Assembly (NCBI RefSeq): GCF_900183385.1 | Contig: NZ_FXUT01000005.1 | Location: forward strand, 1 to 64,000 | Length of the DNA: 64,000 nucleotides | Source of the DNA: Listeria costaricensis | GTDB taxonomy: Bacteria > Bacillota > Bacilli > Lactobacillales > Listeriaceae | Reading direction: 5' to 3' | Shown: one piece after another, positions 10,834 through 19,706 of the stretch | Numbering within the stretch: position 1 is the stretch's first letter | How the letters are laid out: each line of letters opens with the position of its first letter | The notes under the pieces: model-generated | The model's database searches: none | What the model saw: the letters and a program-made list of their open reading frames with translations, nothing else | Told to the model about the DNA's origin: nothing | Made by a program: the position numbers and the translations under genes

Positions 10834-12507
10834 CTATTCCTTCTCGTGATAAAGATGCTCGGATAGATAATCGTTATAGTAGCCCCACCTATTATTTCGA
10901 CGGATGGCACGGATGATTTCATCGGTAAGAACGCTTGGTGGCAGATCCTCAATCTCAATATAGGGTTCCGTAACATCTAGTAAAGTAATAAGCGCCGTTT
11001 CAGTCCATGCAGATTGCCAAACTCTTTCCAGAAAACCCTTGTATCTAGCTTCATGCTTTTCATCTGCTTCAATTTTCTTCAAATATTGCGCATTATATCG
11101 ACCATATTGCCAGTAATTCAGTCCATGTCTTTCTTTTACTATTGCCCATTCTGGTTGCTCTTGATAGCTTGATTCTGCATACTGAAAAAGATTTTTATCC
11201 ACATAGTATCCAGGTACCTTATCAAAATATTTCAGGCCATGATCAATCACATATTTGAGGAAGTTTTCAATATGATGAGCAGATGGTTCATATTTATCCA
11301 GCTCTTGCAAAGCGAATTCAATGATGGAGAAACTCCCTTTTTTAAGTGCCGTGAGCATGAAAAGATAATTAACTTGAGGAGCCAAAATTTTCTCTTTTGG
11401 AAGCCCTCTAAACGTGTAACCGTTGTATTGAATCATTTCTAAAAGCAGTTCATCATCATTTTGTAGTTCTTCGGGCAGATCAGAAATCTCCACACCACGA
11501 ACCTTTGCCGCTTGCATGCAAAGAGCTCTTGTTCTGAATTTCATCGGGACATATTCCATGATTTGCGGCCCACATTTGTCTGAGTAAAAGGCTTGTTCAC
11601 ATAGCGCCATGGTAATCTGTTCTTTCGGCACATAGGCTAAACAATAGGGGTCTCTTGCCACCGCTTGTTCACAGATTTTTTTCGAGCGAAACTCTTTGGG
11701 AATGAAGCCTAGCAATTCTTCCGAAGAACTGTCTTCTCTTTGAAGGCGATCTTGAAAAGTTCGGTCATAAAAAGCTTGATCAAGTATCTCTATTTCTCCA
11801 GTTTTAATGACCTTTTTGCCTGATAGAAGTCTTGAAAGGAGATCATCCCACAAAAAGATATCCGCAAGTAGGAGCTCTTTCAACTCTTCAGGAAGCAGGC
11901 GCTTGCCATCCTCATTTTCTTCAAACGATTGACTCAATATATCTATATCAGCAAATTCCCCGTAACTGAATTGGGATGTATTGCTGGTATACTCCACATG
12001 GTGATCATCATTGATTGCTAGTTGGGCATGCAGATTTTCGCCAATCACAGCAAACCCATCGTTATAGTAAAAATACGCACACGCGCGAATGACCGCATCT
12101 CTATTTATTATCACACTGCTACCGCCTGCAATCAGGTTGTCTGCTGTAACACTTCCGCTAACAGCAAGCGCCGCGCCATAGTCACTGTTTTGATTGATAA
12201 TTGAGCCACGAACATGTAAATCACCTAGAATAAACAAGCCGGTTATGCCATAATTCTTCTCCATTTCCGCGTTGTTCTCAAAATGAAAGACCGTTTTGAG
12301 CCATTTCTGACAGTTGGTCCCCCAGTTTTCATTTTCTATTTTATCTAAAATTAAATCTCCGTCTATTTCCAGATCGCCATTAACGACTAAAACAAAATAA
12401 TTTTCTATATCACGTTCATAAAACCAACTTAATTGCGAAAAAGTTTGATTGAGCGGATATTTTTTCACTGCCTCTCGCCCAACTATGAGTTCGATGTTTT
12501 TCATCAT
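10834..12507 (-). CDS. Unknown protein: beta-helix-like N-terminus plus helical repeats
   Basis: I cannot name this 557-aa protein. Residues 40-170 contain short repeated strands such as GDLEIDGDLILD, LFILGDLHVRGS and ALAVSGSVTADNLIAGGS, a pattern seen in polymer-forming (bactofilin-like) beta-helices. Residues 265-340 hold two or three ~30-residue helical repeats of the form KKICEQAVARDPYCLAYVP, resembling DUF4116-type repeats. There is no signal peptide or membrane segment. The first in-frame ATG overlaps its own Shine-Dalgarno, so I chose the ATG at 12507. It stands alone between terminators. Confidence 0.6.
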   Translation of the reverse strand: MMKNIELIVGREAVKKYPLNQTFSQLSWFYERDIENYFVLVVNGDLEIDGDLILDKIENENWGTNCQKWLKTVFHFENNAEMEKNYGITGLFILGDLHVRGSIINQNSDYGAALAVSGSVTADNLIAGGSSVIINRDAVIRACAYFYYNDGFAVIGENLHAQLAINDDHHVEYTSNTSQFSYGEFADIDILSQSFEENEDGKRLLPEELKELLLADIFLWDDLLSRLLSGKKVIKTGEIEILDQAFYDRTFQDRLQREDSSSEELLGFIPKEFRSKKICEQAVARDPYCLAYVPKEQITMALCEQAFYSDKCGPQIMEYVPMKFRTRALCMQAAKVRGVEISDLPEELQNDDELLLEMIQYNGYTFRGLPKEKILAPQVNYLFMLTALKKGSFSIIEFALQELDKYEPSAHHIENFLKYVIDHGLKYFDKVPGYYVDKNLFQYAESSYQEQPEWAIVKERHGLNYWQYGRYNAQYLKKIEADEKHEARYKGFLERVWQSAWTETALITLLDVTEPYIEIEDLPPSVLTDEIIRAIRRNNRWGYYNDYLSEHLYHEKE

Positions 12508-12583
12508 GTTTGCTACACACTCCATTCATTTGTTCTATCTATTTTAACACATAAATTTTCTTTCAACGATTACGAAGACATTC

Positions 12584-12614
12584 ACAAAAAAGCGCCGCTC
12601 CTTTAGAGCGACGC
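12584..12614 (-). terminator. Rho-independent terminator of mprF
   Basis: A 9-bp stem (12592-12600 with 12606-12614) with one mismatch is followed on the minus strand by six T residues. It lies 53 bp past the mprF stop. Confidence 0.82.
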
Positions 12615-12666
12615 AATGACTTATTTTTATGGAACGTTTGACAAAAGGCGATCAATGGATGAAAAA

Positions 12667-15264
12667 TTACGATTGATCCTGCTGCTGATTCAATTCATCA
12701 AGCGGGATCTCCAAGATGATTTGATTTTTAGCAAGTGGACGTTTTTTCCCGACGAGAAGCATCAGTTGGATCATGGTAAAGGCGATCGAGCTGCGCTTCC
12801 GGAAGGCCACATATTTCTGAACCCACTCGTTTACATATTTATCTTTGTAACGACGCAGGCCTTGGAAACCGTAAAAGCCTTGACTGTAGCGATAGACGAG
12901 TCCGGCAAGTCGTTCTCCGAGGAAGGCAAATTTTGTTTCGCCGACATTCGCAAGTGGCGCCATACCGATATTAAAGACTCGATATCCTTCACTTTTTGCT
13001 TTTTCAAACAGGTTGATAAAGAGGACATCCATAATGCCACTCGGTGCATCTTTTCCATAACGCATTAGGTCGATCGAGGTCATTTTTTCATTATAAGCAG
13101 GCATCAAAGAGGCAAAGGCTACAATTTCTCCTTCTGAATCGCGAATTACTGCAATCCCTGCCTGTTCTAAATAATAACGGTCAAAAAAGCCTAGTGAGAA
13201 GCCTTTTTCAGTACGTCCGTCTAGCCATTCATCTGAAATTTGACGCAGTCTGCTCCAAGTTTTAGCTGAATAAGGTGCTTCTAAAATCTCAAATTGATAC
13301 GATTCGCGCTCCATTTTGTTCATCAGTGCCCGTTCGCCCTTTTTCTTCTTGCCGGAAAGCGTAAAGTTTTCTACATCCACAAAGCCTTCTTCACCTAGTT
13401 TGATAAAATCAAAGCCTAGTTCATGAAGGTAAGGCAGCATGTCCCCTGTTACTTCATAAAAGACAGGTCGATAGCCGAATTTATCCGCCGTTTCCATCAC
13501 TTCGAGCACGGCATCCTCTTGTTTGGAGAGATCTCCTGTCGGCTCCCCCATGATCACCATCTTATCCGCGATGATTCGAAAGGCAAACAAAACACTGCCT
13601 TCTTGTGCCCAAAAAAGCAACTTGTCCCGCAGGAAAACCGTGTGGCTGACTTCATTGCCGCCCCATTTGGCTAAATGCGCGCGGACGCGTGTTTCCTCAA
13701 ATGGTGAGCCTAGTTTGTCGGGTGACAAGGATAGATAGATATAGATCACGATTAGGCAGATGACTGCGATGATCATGCCGATGAAGCCAGTCACCCAAAT
13801 ATGTTCAGACGCGATGGCCAGATATTCGGGAATTTGTTTTTTGTGCGGGATATTTGGTGAATTGTAAATCCCGATGACGACATACCCGGTCAAACACGCT
13901 AGGAAAAGGCAGATGTCAAAGATGATTTTACTCCATGTGTAGACAAATTTTTCACGGTAGAATTCATTGCGCGCCAAGTACACGCAGAGCAAAACAATCC
14001 CGAGAAAAATCGCCTGCTTGATGGAAAATACTCGAGCCAGCGTATTGAAAATGGCACAGCCGAGCACGATAACGGTGGTCAGATAGGCTTTTTTCGTCTT
14101 GCTTTCAATTCCTCGGGCAAGTCCTAAGAGCAGAAAGCCAAATGCCACATTTGTCACTTGCGAAATGAACAGGAAGCTAAACGGTAGCAACTTATATAGA
14201 AACGGTACGTGGTAGATCGCAAATGGCAGAACGGAGGATAGGATGAGCATCAAACCGCTAAAATAAACAAATAGCACCAAAAAGCGATGGGCTAATTTTT
14301 GTAAGAAAAGGATGGGCAGCCCTTCTAAATAATCATTGAAACGTTTGCCGGCTTTTAAGATGAAGCAGAGAATTCCGACTAAAAATGGGATAATGTAGTA
14401 AAAAATACGATAAAACAGCAGCCAGACCAGCGCCAGTTCTTCTGCCACGCCTAGTTGTCCGAGGCCATACACCATCACGAGGTCGAAGGTGCCGATGCCG
14501 CCTGGAATCATCGAAGCAACCCCGATGACAGAGGCGATCACAAAGAGTGGGAATACTTTGATGAGGTCAACCGGCTCGTTCATTAAGAAGCCGATGATGA
14601 CGAAACAACCGTAAGCAAACAGCCACTCGAAAATGGAGCCGCCGATGAGCACCAGTTCACGCTTTAATGGAAGATCGACAAAGAGCGACTTGCTTTTCCA
14701 TTTGGTCATTGTAAAGAGGATGGGAAAATACAGGCCGCCCCCGAGTAGCCAGGGCCAGTAATTCCGAAAGTGGTCGGCAAAGCCTGGTATTGGCAATGTC
14801 GCAAGCCCTACGAGACAGAAGATCGACAGGCCGGACACAAGAAATAAGGCAATCTTGGAAATGGCCAGCAGGATTTCTTTATGGGAGGCATTTTTTCCGT
14901 AAAAGCTAGCACGCAGCGAAGCCCCTAGCACACCGCCGAAGCCGCCGATATTCGTGAAGGTATTCGTAATCCAGCCGGACATGATAATATGTGAGACTGG
15001 GAATTTACCGGGCAGCAGTTTGACGATCATAAAGTCATATACCAGCATCGGCGTGACGGCCAGCAAGCCAACGACCAGCATGATCAACAGACTTTCCGGG
15101 CTTTGACTGGTCATATTTGTTTTTAATGATTGATAATCGATTCCTGTTGCAATATTGATGATTTCATAAATGACAAAGGCGGAAATCAGTGAAACAAAGA
15201 CGATTTTAACGATCTTGCTATTTTTTTGGAACCATGCATACATTTGCAGCAGTTTTTCTTTCAT
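12667..15264 (-). CDS. mprF: Phosphatidylglycerol lysyltransferase MprF
   Basis: An 865-aa integral membrane enzyme that transfers lysine from Lys-tRNA to phosphatidylglycerol and flips the product, lowering negative surface charge and giving resistance to cationic peptides. The N-terminal two thirds carry about 14 hydrophobic segments, including the flippase motif MIPGGIGTFDL. The C-terminal ~320 residues are the GNAT-like synthase domain, with RMSD-type motifs such as GEPTGD and MRYGKDAPSGIMDVLF. The ATG at 15264 has better spacing from AAAGGAG than the one at 15270. Followed by its own terminator. Confidence 0.93.
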   Translation of the reverse strand: MKEKLLQMYAWFQKNSKIVKIVFVSLISAFVIYEIINIATGIDYQSLKTNMTSQSPESLLIMLVVGLLAVTPMLVYDFMIVKLLPGKFPVSHIIMSGWITNTFTNIGGFGGVLGASLRASFYGKNASHKEILLAISKIALFLVSGLSIFCLVGLATLPIPGFADHFRNYWPWLLGGGLYFPILFTMTKWKSKSLFVDLPLKRELVLIGGSIFEWLFAYGCFVIIGFLMNEPVDLIKVFPLFVIASVIGVASMIPGGIGTFDLVMVYGLGQLGVAEELALVWLLFYRIFYYIIPFLVGILCFILKAGKRFNDYLEGLPILFLQKLAHRFLVLFVYFSGLMLILSSVLPFAIYHVPFLYKLLPFSFLFISQVTNVAFGFLLLGLARGIESKTKKAYLTTVIVLGCAIFNTLARVFSIKQAIFLGIVLLCVYLARNEFYREKFVYTWSKIIFDICLFLACLTGYVVIGIYNSPNIPHKKQIPEYLAIASEHIWVTGFIGMIIAVICLIVIYIYLSLSPDKLGSPFEETRVRAHLAKWGGNEVSHTVFLRDKLLFWAQEGSVLFAFRIIADKMVIMGEPTGDLSKQEDAVLEVMETADKFGYRPVFYEVTGDMLPYLHELGFDFIKLGEEGFVDVENFTLSGKKKKGERALMNKMERESYQFEILEAPYSAKTWSRLRQISDEWLDGRTEKGFSLGFFDRYYLEQAGIAVIRDSEGEIVAFASLMPAYNEKMTSIDLMRYGKDAPSGIMDVLFINLFEKAKSEGYRVFNIGMAPLANVGETKFAFLGERLAGLVYRYSQGFYGFQGLRRYKDKYVNEWVQKYVAFRKRSSIAFTMIQLMLLVGKKRPLAKNQIILEIPLDELNQQQDQS

Positions 15265-15318
15265 TTTCATTTCTCCTTTAGCTCTTTCAAATAGCCTCCC
15301 TAAGCTATCCCCGTTTGT

Positions 15319-15990
15319 TTAACGTTTCCCAATTCTTTTTCGAACAGAGGGAATCATGAGCGCAATGACTGCCCCAATTCCCCCACTGATTGTATTTAAG
15401 ATGATGTCATCTATATCTGTGGATCGTTCTAGTGGAAGTGTCATCCCACTGAAACCCGTAATCAGTGTGGTTTGAATGAATTGAACGACCTCGATCCCAC
15501 ACGAAGTCAAAAAAACAACAAATACGGCACTGCGAACGCGCTTGACAATTTTGAAATACAGAAGAAAGAAGGCAAGCGGCGCAAGCATGAGTATATTTCC
15601 GACAACTTGCACGATTGTCGGCATGGTTGGAAGCGCCTGTCTAAAGGTATTTTCGATGGTGGTAAATGGCACTAAATTGATTAGTTCCTTTTGGATATGA
15701 AAATCACCCGTATATGTGCTGCTCATAAAGTCCCCCACAGCGATATACGAAACTAAATGATGTAGAATAAAGATATAAAGAATAAATACGGCAAACCAGA
15801 TAAAATCAATCCAATTTCGAAGCTTAGCGCGTTTTGTAAGCCAGCAGGTAAATAAAAAAAGGATCAGCCCATTAGCCAAGGAGTTGACCAGTTCAGTCTG
15901 GCTACCAAATTGGAGCGCTAGTGTGGCGCCGTAAGCCATATAAAGCAGCGGAAGACATAAAACCAAGTATTTCAAACGCTGGAGATTCAA
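15319..15990 (-). CDS. VanZ-like family membrane protein
   Basis: A 223-aa protein with five or six hydrophobic segments and the VanZ signature. The segment LVPFTTIENTF is followed by VGNILMLAPLAFFL, then a CGIEVVQFIQ stretch and STDIDDIILNTISGGIGAV. VanZ relatives can affect teicoplanin or lipoglycopeptide susceptibility, but most chromosomal copies have no known role. The apparent start is TTG with a distant GGAAGG. It sits 54 bp upstream of mprF and may share its transcript. Confidence 0.75.
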   Translation of the reverse strand: MNLQRLKYLVLCLPLLYMAYGATLALQFGSQTELVNSLANGLILFLFTCWLTKRAKLRNWIDFIWFAVFILYIFILHHLVSYIAVGDFMSSTYTGDFHIQKELINLVPFTTIENTFRQALPTMPTIVQVVGNILMLAPLAFFLLYFKIVKRVRSAVFVVFLTSCGIEVVQFIQTTLITGFSGMTLPLERSTDIDDIILNTISGGIGAVIALMIPSVRKRIGKR

Positions 15991-16135
15991 TTTTGTTTCA
16001 CACGCCTTCCAATTAATGTTTCAAGTCTACTAACAGTTTAGCAGATAGGCCCTTGAAATGAAAGCTAGATCGACATGGTGGCGGCTTACATTTTTGAAAG
16101 TTTTTCTTCTTGAACGAAAAGATTGATTTTTAAGC

Positions 16136-16166
16136 TTGACCTTAACGTAGCGTTAGGCTTTATGAT
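16136..16166 (+). promoter_or_regulatory. MerR-type promoter/operator of the TipA-like regulator
   Basis: TTGACC (16136-16141) and TATGAT (16161-16166) are separated by 19 bp instead of 17. The spacer holds the dyad CTTAACGTAGCGTTAGG. This over-long spacer is the hallmark of promoters that MerR-family activators untwist. It is consistent with autoregulation. Confidence 0.85.
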
Positions 16167-16187
16167 AACTTTAGAGGAGGAATCACC

Positions 16188-16952
16188 ATGGAATATACGA
16201 TACAAAAATTGGCGCTGCTGGCAGGCGTCACACCACGGACATTGCGTTACTATGACCAGATCGGGTTATTAAAGCCGGCGCGCGCTTCGACAAATGGCTA
16301 TCGGATTTACGGACAAGCGGAAGTTGACCGGCTGCAGCAGATCTTATTATACCGGGAGCTCGAACTTGGACTGGATGAAATCAAAGAATTGCTGGACGAT
16401 CCGTCATTTGACCGCAAGAGTGCGCTTATGAATCACCAGCAGAAGCTCCTCGCAAAAAAAGGCCGGCTGGAGCGGATTATTGAACTTGTTGACCGTTCGA
16501 TCCAAGCCGAAGAAAGGATGATTACAATGACTGATCAGGAAAAATTTGATGCATTCAAGGACCAGCTTGTGCATGAAAATGAAGCGCAATATGGGAAGGA
16601 AATCCGGGAGCAATATGGTGACCAGACGGTTGACGCAAGCAACGCCAAACTGATGGGGCTTTCAGAAGCGGACTTTGCTGAACAGGAGCGCTTAAATGCG
16701 GCTTTACTGGAAGCATTAAAACGGGCACTGGAAGCGGGTGAGGATGCTCGATCGGAAACGGCTCAGGAGGCTGCCAGACTGCACCAAGCCTGGATTCATT
16801 TTTTCTGGCCCAGCTATACCAAGGAAGCACATTTGGGACTGGTCGACATGTATGTGGCGGATGATCGTTTCAAGCGCTACTATGATGAGCAGAGTGGTAC
16901 TCACGCAACTGAGCTGCTTCGAGAGGCTGTACAGATTTATTTAGCAGAATAA
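16188..16952 (+). CDS. MerR-family regulator with TipAS ligand domain
   Basis: A 254-aa transcription activator. Residues 1-70 are the MerR winged helix (TPRTLRYYDQIGLLKPAR), 75-115 the dimerising coiled coil, and 120-250 a TipAS domain. That domain's all-alpha fold binds thiopeptide or other antibiotics in TipAL, Mta and SkgA. The conserved segment near the C-terminus includes HQAWIHFFWPSYTKEAHLGL and YYDEQSGTHATELLREAVQIY. AGAGGAGG lies 7 nt before ATG. Regulated by the adjacent 19-bp-spaced promoter. The ligand is unknown. Confidence 0.85.
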   Translation: MEYTIQKLALLAGVTPRTLRYYDQIGLLKPARASTNGYRIYGQAEVDRLQQILLYRELELGLDEIKELLDDPSFDRKSALMNHQQKLLAKKGRLERIIELVDRSIQAEERMITMTDQEKFDAFKDQLVHENEAQYGKEIREQYGDQTVDASNAKLMGLSEADFAEQERLNAALLEALKRALEAGEDARSETAQEAARLHQAWIHFFWPSYTKEAHLGLVDMYVADDRFKRYYDEQSGTHATELLREAVQIYLAE

Positions 16953-16957
16953 TTTTT

Positions 16958-16990
16958 ATCCAGTTCGCAGTGGGCGGGCTGGATTTTTTT
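16958..16990 (+). terminator. Rho-independent terminator
   Basis: A 6-7-bp stem (ATCCAG with CTGGAT) is followed by seven T residues, directly after the TipA-like gene. Confidence 0.75.
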
Positions 16991-17050
16991 ACTTTTTTAG
17001 AAAGTGTGATACGCTTTTAACATGGATTTTCTTAAAAGGAGTGACGAAGA

Positions 17051-17161
17051 TTGACAAACAAGCAAAACACGGATAAAAAACTGCTGCTTAAGATCACTTT
17101 ATGGGTGCTTCTCGGACTGGCTGTTTTTGATGGTGTCATTATTTGGGCATTAATGCAGTGA
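17051..17161 (+). CDS. Predicted 36-aa single-pass membrane peptide
   Basis: A short ORF starting at TTG, 8 nt after AAAGGAGTG. It encodes a polar lysine-rich N-terminus (residues 1-14, MTNKQNTDKKLLLK) and one hydrophobic helix (residues 15-36). It lies 98 bp after the TipA-like gene and 88 bp before the DUF3311-symporter pair. The ribosome site and clean topology support it. I know no homologue. Confidence 0.5.
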   Translation: MTNKQNTDKKLLLKITLWVLLGLAVFDGVIIWALMQ

Positions 17162-17248
17162 CCGGCCATATCGACTTTTCTGCCATTCTGTTGTAAGATT
17201 AGAACAGTTTTGTATTCCTATTTTTATTTAGAAAAGAGGCTGTGAAAA

Positions 17249-17443
17249 ATGCGAAAATGGCTACTCATCTGTCCATTTTTATTTATTCTTGGCGGTATCC
17301 CCTTTTTCAATCAAATTGAGCCTAAGATTTTCGGCTTGCCTTTTGATTTAGTGTGGATCGCTAGCGGCGTGGTCTTTTCTTCCCTTATTCTGGCGATTAT
17401 CTATCGAATCGATCCGCAAAACAAGAAGGAGGAAAAATCTTGA
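17249..17443 (+). CDS. DUF3311 small membrane protein
   Basis: A 64-aa protein with two hydrophobic helices and a short basic tail. DUF3311 proteins are routinely encoded just upstream of SSS-type symporters and are thought to be accessory subunits. Here the stop overlaps the symporter start by 4 bp, indicating translational coupling. GAAAAGAGG precedes the ATG. Confidence 0.78.
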   Translation: MRKWLLICPFLFILGGIPFFNQIEPKIFGLPFDLVWIASGVVFSSLILAIIYRIDPQNKKEEKS

Positions 17444-18906
17444 TCATTGCTTCACTGATTATTATGCTCTTTTTCATTTTAACGCTCGCAATTGGGATTC
17501 GGGCGCGCAAAAAGCAAGCCATGACGCTTGAAAACTGGGCTGTAGGCGGTAGAAGTTTTAATACCGTATTTGTCTTTTTGCTGACAGCTGGTGAAGTCTA
17601 TACGACGTTCTCTTTTCTCGGCGGCAGCGGCTGGGCTTATTCAAAAGGGATTTCGGCTGTTTATGTGATGGTGTATATTGCACTCAGCTATGTGACAAGC
17701 TATTTTTTACTGCCGCTGATTTGGCGTTATGCGCACGAACATCGGCTCGTTTCACAATCGGATTTTTTTGCGGCGAAATATCAAAGTCCTCTTTTAGGGA
17801 TTCTTGTAGCCTTGATTGGCGTGATTGCTATCATTCCCATTGTCGTGATTCAGTTAAAAGGGCTGTCGATCATCGTCTCTGTGACGAGTTACGGGATGAT
17901 TCCTGCAAGTGTCTCGGTCATTATTGGCACACTGGCCATCATTTTATATACGGTGATTTCAGGGATTCGCGGGACAGCCTGGGTTTCTGTTTTGAAAGAT
18001 TTGATGATTCTGTTTGTGATTGTCTTTATGGGGATTTATTTACCGCTTCATTACTTTGGCAGCTATGGCGAAATGTTTCAACAAATCGAGCAGGTTAAAC
18101 CGGAACTGTTAACTTTTCCAAATGAGACCTATTCGGTTACTTGGTTTATTTCGACTGTTTTGTTCTATGTTCTCGGTTTTTATATGTGGCCGCAGGTTTT
18201 TGCTTCTACCTATACAGCCAAAAATGAACGGACCTTCCGCAAAAATGCCCTGATCAGTCCGCTCTATACGTTGATGCTTTTGTTCGTTCTTTTTATCGGT
18301 TTTGCGGCGGTTATTCAGGTGCCTGGACTTTCTGACAGCGAAAGTGATTTGGCGCTGCTCAAATTATCCGTCCAGTCGTTCAGTCCTTGGTTTGTCGGGG
18401 TGATTGGGGCAGCGGGCATGCTGACGGCGATTGTGCCGGGTTCCATGCTTTTGATGACAGCTGCCACTTTGCTTTCTAAAAATATTCTTTTTGGATGGAA
18501 ATCGGATTTTAACGAGCAAAAAGTCACTCGCTTGTCGAAACTATTTGTCCCGTTTCTCGGAGCTGTCGCCTGCTTTCTCGTTTTCTATGATTCAAGCGCT
18601 TTAGCACAGATTCTTCAAGTGGGTTACAGTCTGATCGTTCAGCTTTGCCCGGCACTGTTCTTTAGTTTGATGAAGCGAAATCCGGTTACAAAGCACGGCG
18701 CAATCAGCGGAATGATTGTGGGGATCATCTGTGCACTGGTTGTCAGCCAGAACAGCATGACGATGAGTTCAATCATTCCAAATCTGCCAAGCTACTTGCA
18801 GGACATCAATATTGGCTTCGTGCCTCTTTTGATCAATTTAGTGGTGACACTTCTGGTCAGTCTGTTTACGCGAAAAACAGTAGCGGAGAGTTTGAAGGTA
18901 CGTTAA
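17440..18906 (+). CDS. Sodium:solute symporter (SSS family)
   Basis: A 488-aa transporter with about 13 hydrophobic segments. It shows the SSS core segment FLLTAGEVYTTFSFLGGSGWAYSKG near residue 46 and a WPQVFASTYTAKNERTFRKNAL loop near 249, resembling PanF/YhjB-type carriers. Substrate is not readable; pantothenate-like or short organic acids are possible. It starts at TTG within the end of the DUF3311 gene, and a terminator follows. Confidence 0.85.
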   Translation: MIIASLIIMLFFILTLAIGIRARKKQAMTLENWAVGGRSFNTVFVFLLTAGEVYTTFSFLGGSGWAYSKGISAVYVMVYIALSYVTSYFLLPLIWRYAHEHRLVSQSDFFAAKYQSPLLGILVALIGVIAIIPIVVIQLKGLSIIVSVTSYGMIPASVSVIIGTLAIILYTVISGIRGTAWVSVLKDLMILFVIVFMGIYLPLHYFGSYGEMFQQIEQVKPELLTFPNETYSVTWFISTVLFYVLGFYMWPQVFASTYTAKNERTFRKNALISPLYTLMLLFVLFIGFAAVIQVPGLSDSESDLALLKLSVQSFSPWFVGVIGAAGMLTAIVPGSMLLMTAATLLSKNILFGWKSDFNEQKVTRLSKLFVPFLGAVACFLVFYDSSALAQILQVGYSLIVQLCPALFFSLMKRNPVTKHGAISGMIVGIICALVVSQNSMTMSSIIPNLPSYLQDINIGFVPLLINLVVTLLVSLFTRKTVAESLKVR

Positions 18907-18930
18907 AAGTTGGACCCGTCTTACTGAAAA

Positions 18931-19000
18931 AAAAGAACCTAAGATCAAGCGATTCTATCCATTTCTCAAATGGACTTTTCGCCTGATTTTAGGTTCTTTT
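18931..19000. terminator. Bidirectional Rho-independent terminator
   Basis: An outer stem AAAGAACCTAA paired with TTAGGTTCTTT encloses a second hairpin (CCATTT with AAATGG). It is flanked by A- and T-runs between convergent genes. Confidence 0.85.
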
Positions 19001-19014
19001 CTTGATGCCATCTG

Positions 19015-19680
19015 TCACGTATTCGTTGGGACATGATCCCAATCTTCCCCGTAACCAATCAACCAGTTCAGCGCGCGGTGACGTTCCAAAACGACACTGC
19101 TGTCCAGCTTCCCTGCTGCCGGTTGATTCTTTAACCGCGCCTCTACACATGCCCAGTCATAGCGGAAAATCAAGTCTGCCTCGTCTAAGATCTCTGCTGT
19201 CGTACGAGGTTCAGCTTGCTCGATCAAAGCGTCCAGATCGGCAAACTGGCTGACCGTCTGAATAGCCACGTCACAGTCACAGGTTGCAACGGGAACATCC
19301 AATTGCGAGACAAAGCCCAACGCCCAAATCAGCACCCAGTAGGCTTCATACTTCCAGACCATATCAAGAATTGCCTGTTTTTCGGCTTTTCCGCTGAAAA
19401 TTTGCTGCTCTTTCTGTGTAAGTTCACTTTGCAGTCCCCACTGGTCCAACAAATCCAGAAAAAACGTTCGTGATTCCTCTATCTCCTCATTTCCCATCAA
19501 ATCACATGCATGTTGGATGGTCATGAGTGTGCATACCGCACGGCGGGCAATCTCATCTACCGTTCGGACTTTTACTTCTCGACTGCTTTCAATCACGGGC
19601 AGGTGTTGGATGTAAGGTATCGCCCATTTTTCCAAAATAGCGATTGAACGGGCTTTTCGTTGTTCTGCTTCTGTCGTCAT
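19015..19680 (-). CDS. DUF4272 domain protein
   Basis: A 221-aa soluble protein whose opening (RKARSIAILEKWAIPYIQHLPVIE) and later segments (VWKYEAYWVLIWALGFV; ADLIFRYDWACVEAR) match DUF4272 as I recall it. Function is unknown. It is 26 bp downstream of rlmCD and probably co-transcribed. Confidence 0.75.
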   Translation of the reverse strand: MTTEAEQRKARSIAILEKWAIPYIQHLPVIESSREVKVRTVDEIARRAVCTLMTIQHACDLMGNEEIEESRTFFLDLLDQWGLQSELTQKEQQIFSGKAEKQAILDMVWKYEAYWVLIWALGFVSQLDVPVATCDCDVAIQTVSQFADLDALIEQAEPRTTAEILDEADLIFRYDWACVEARLKNQPAAGKLDSSVVLERHRALNWLIGYGEDWDHVPTNT

Positions 19681-19706
19681 TATTCTGCCTCCTGTGGCGA
19701 AACGAA

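Noticed and set aside
12616-13738. Several plus-strand frames of 70-150 codons
   Set aside because: They lie antisense to the synthase domain of mprF, lack ribosome sites and have no coherent domain.
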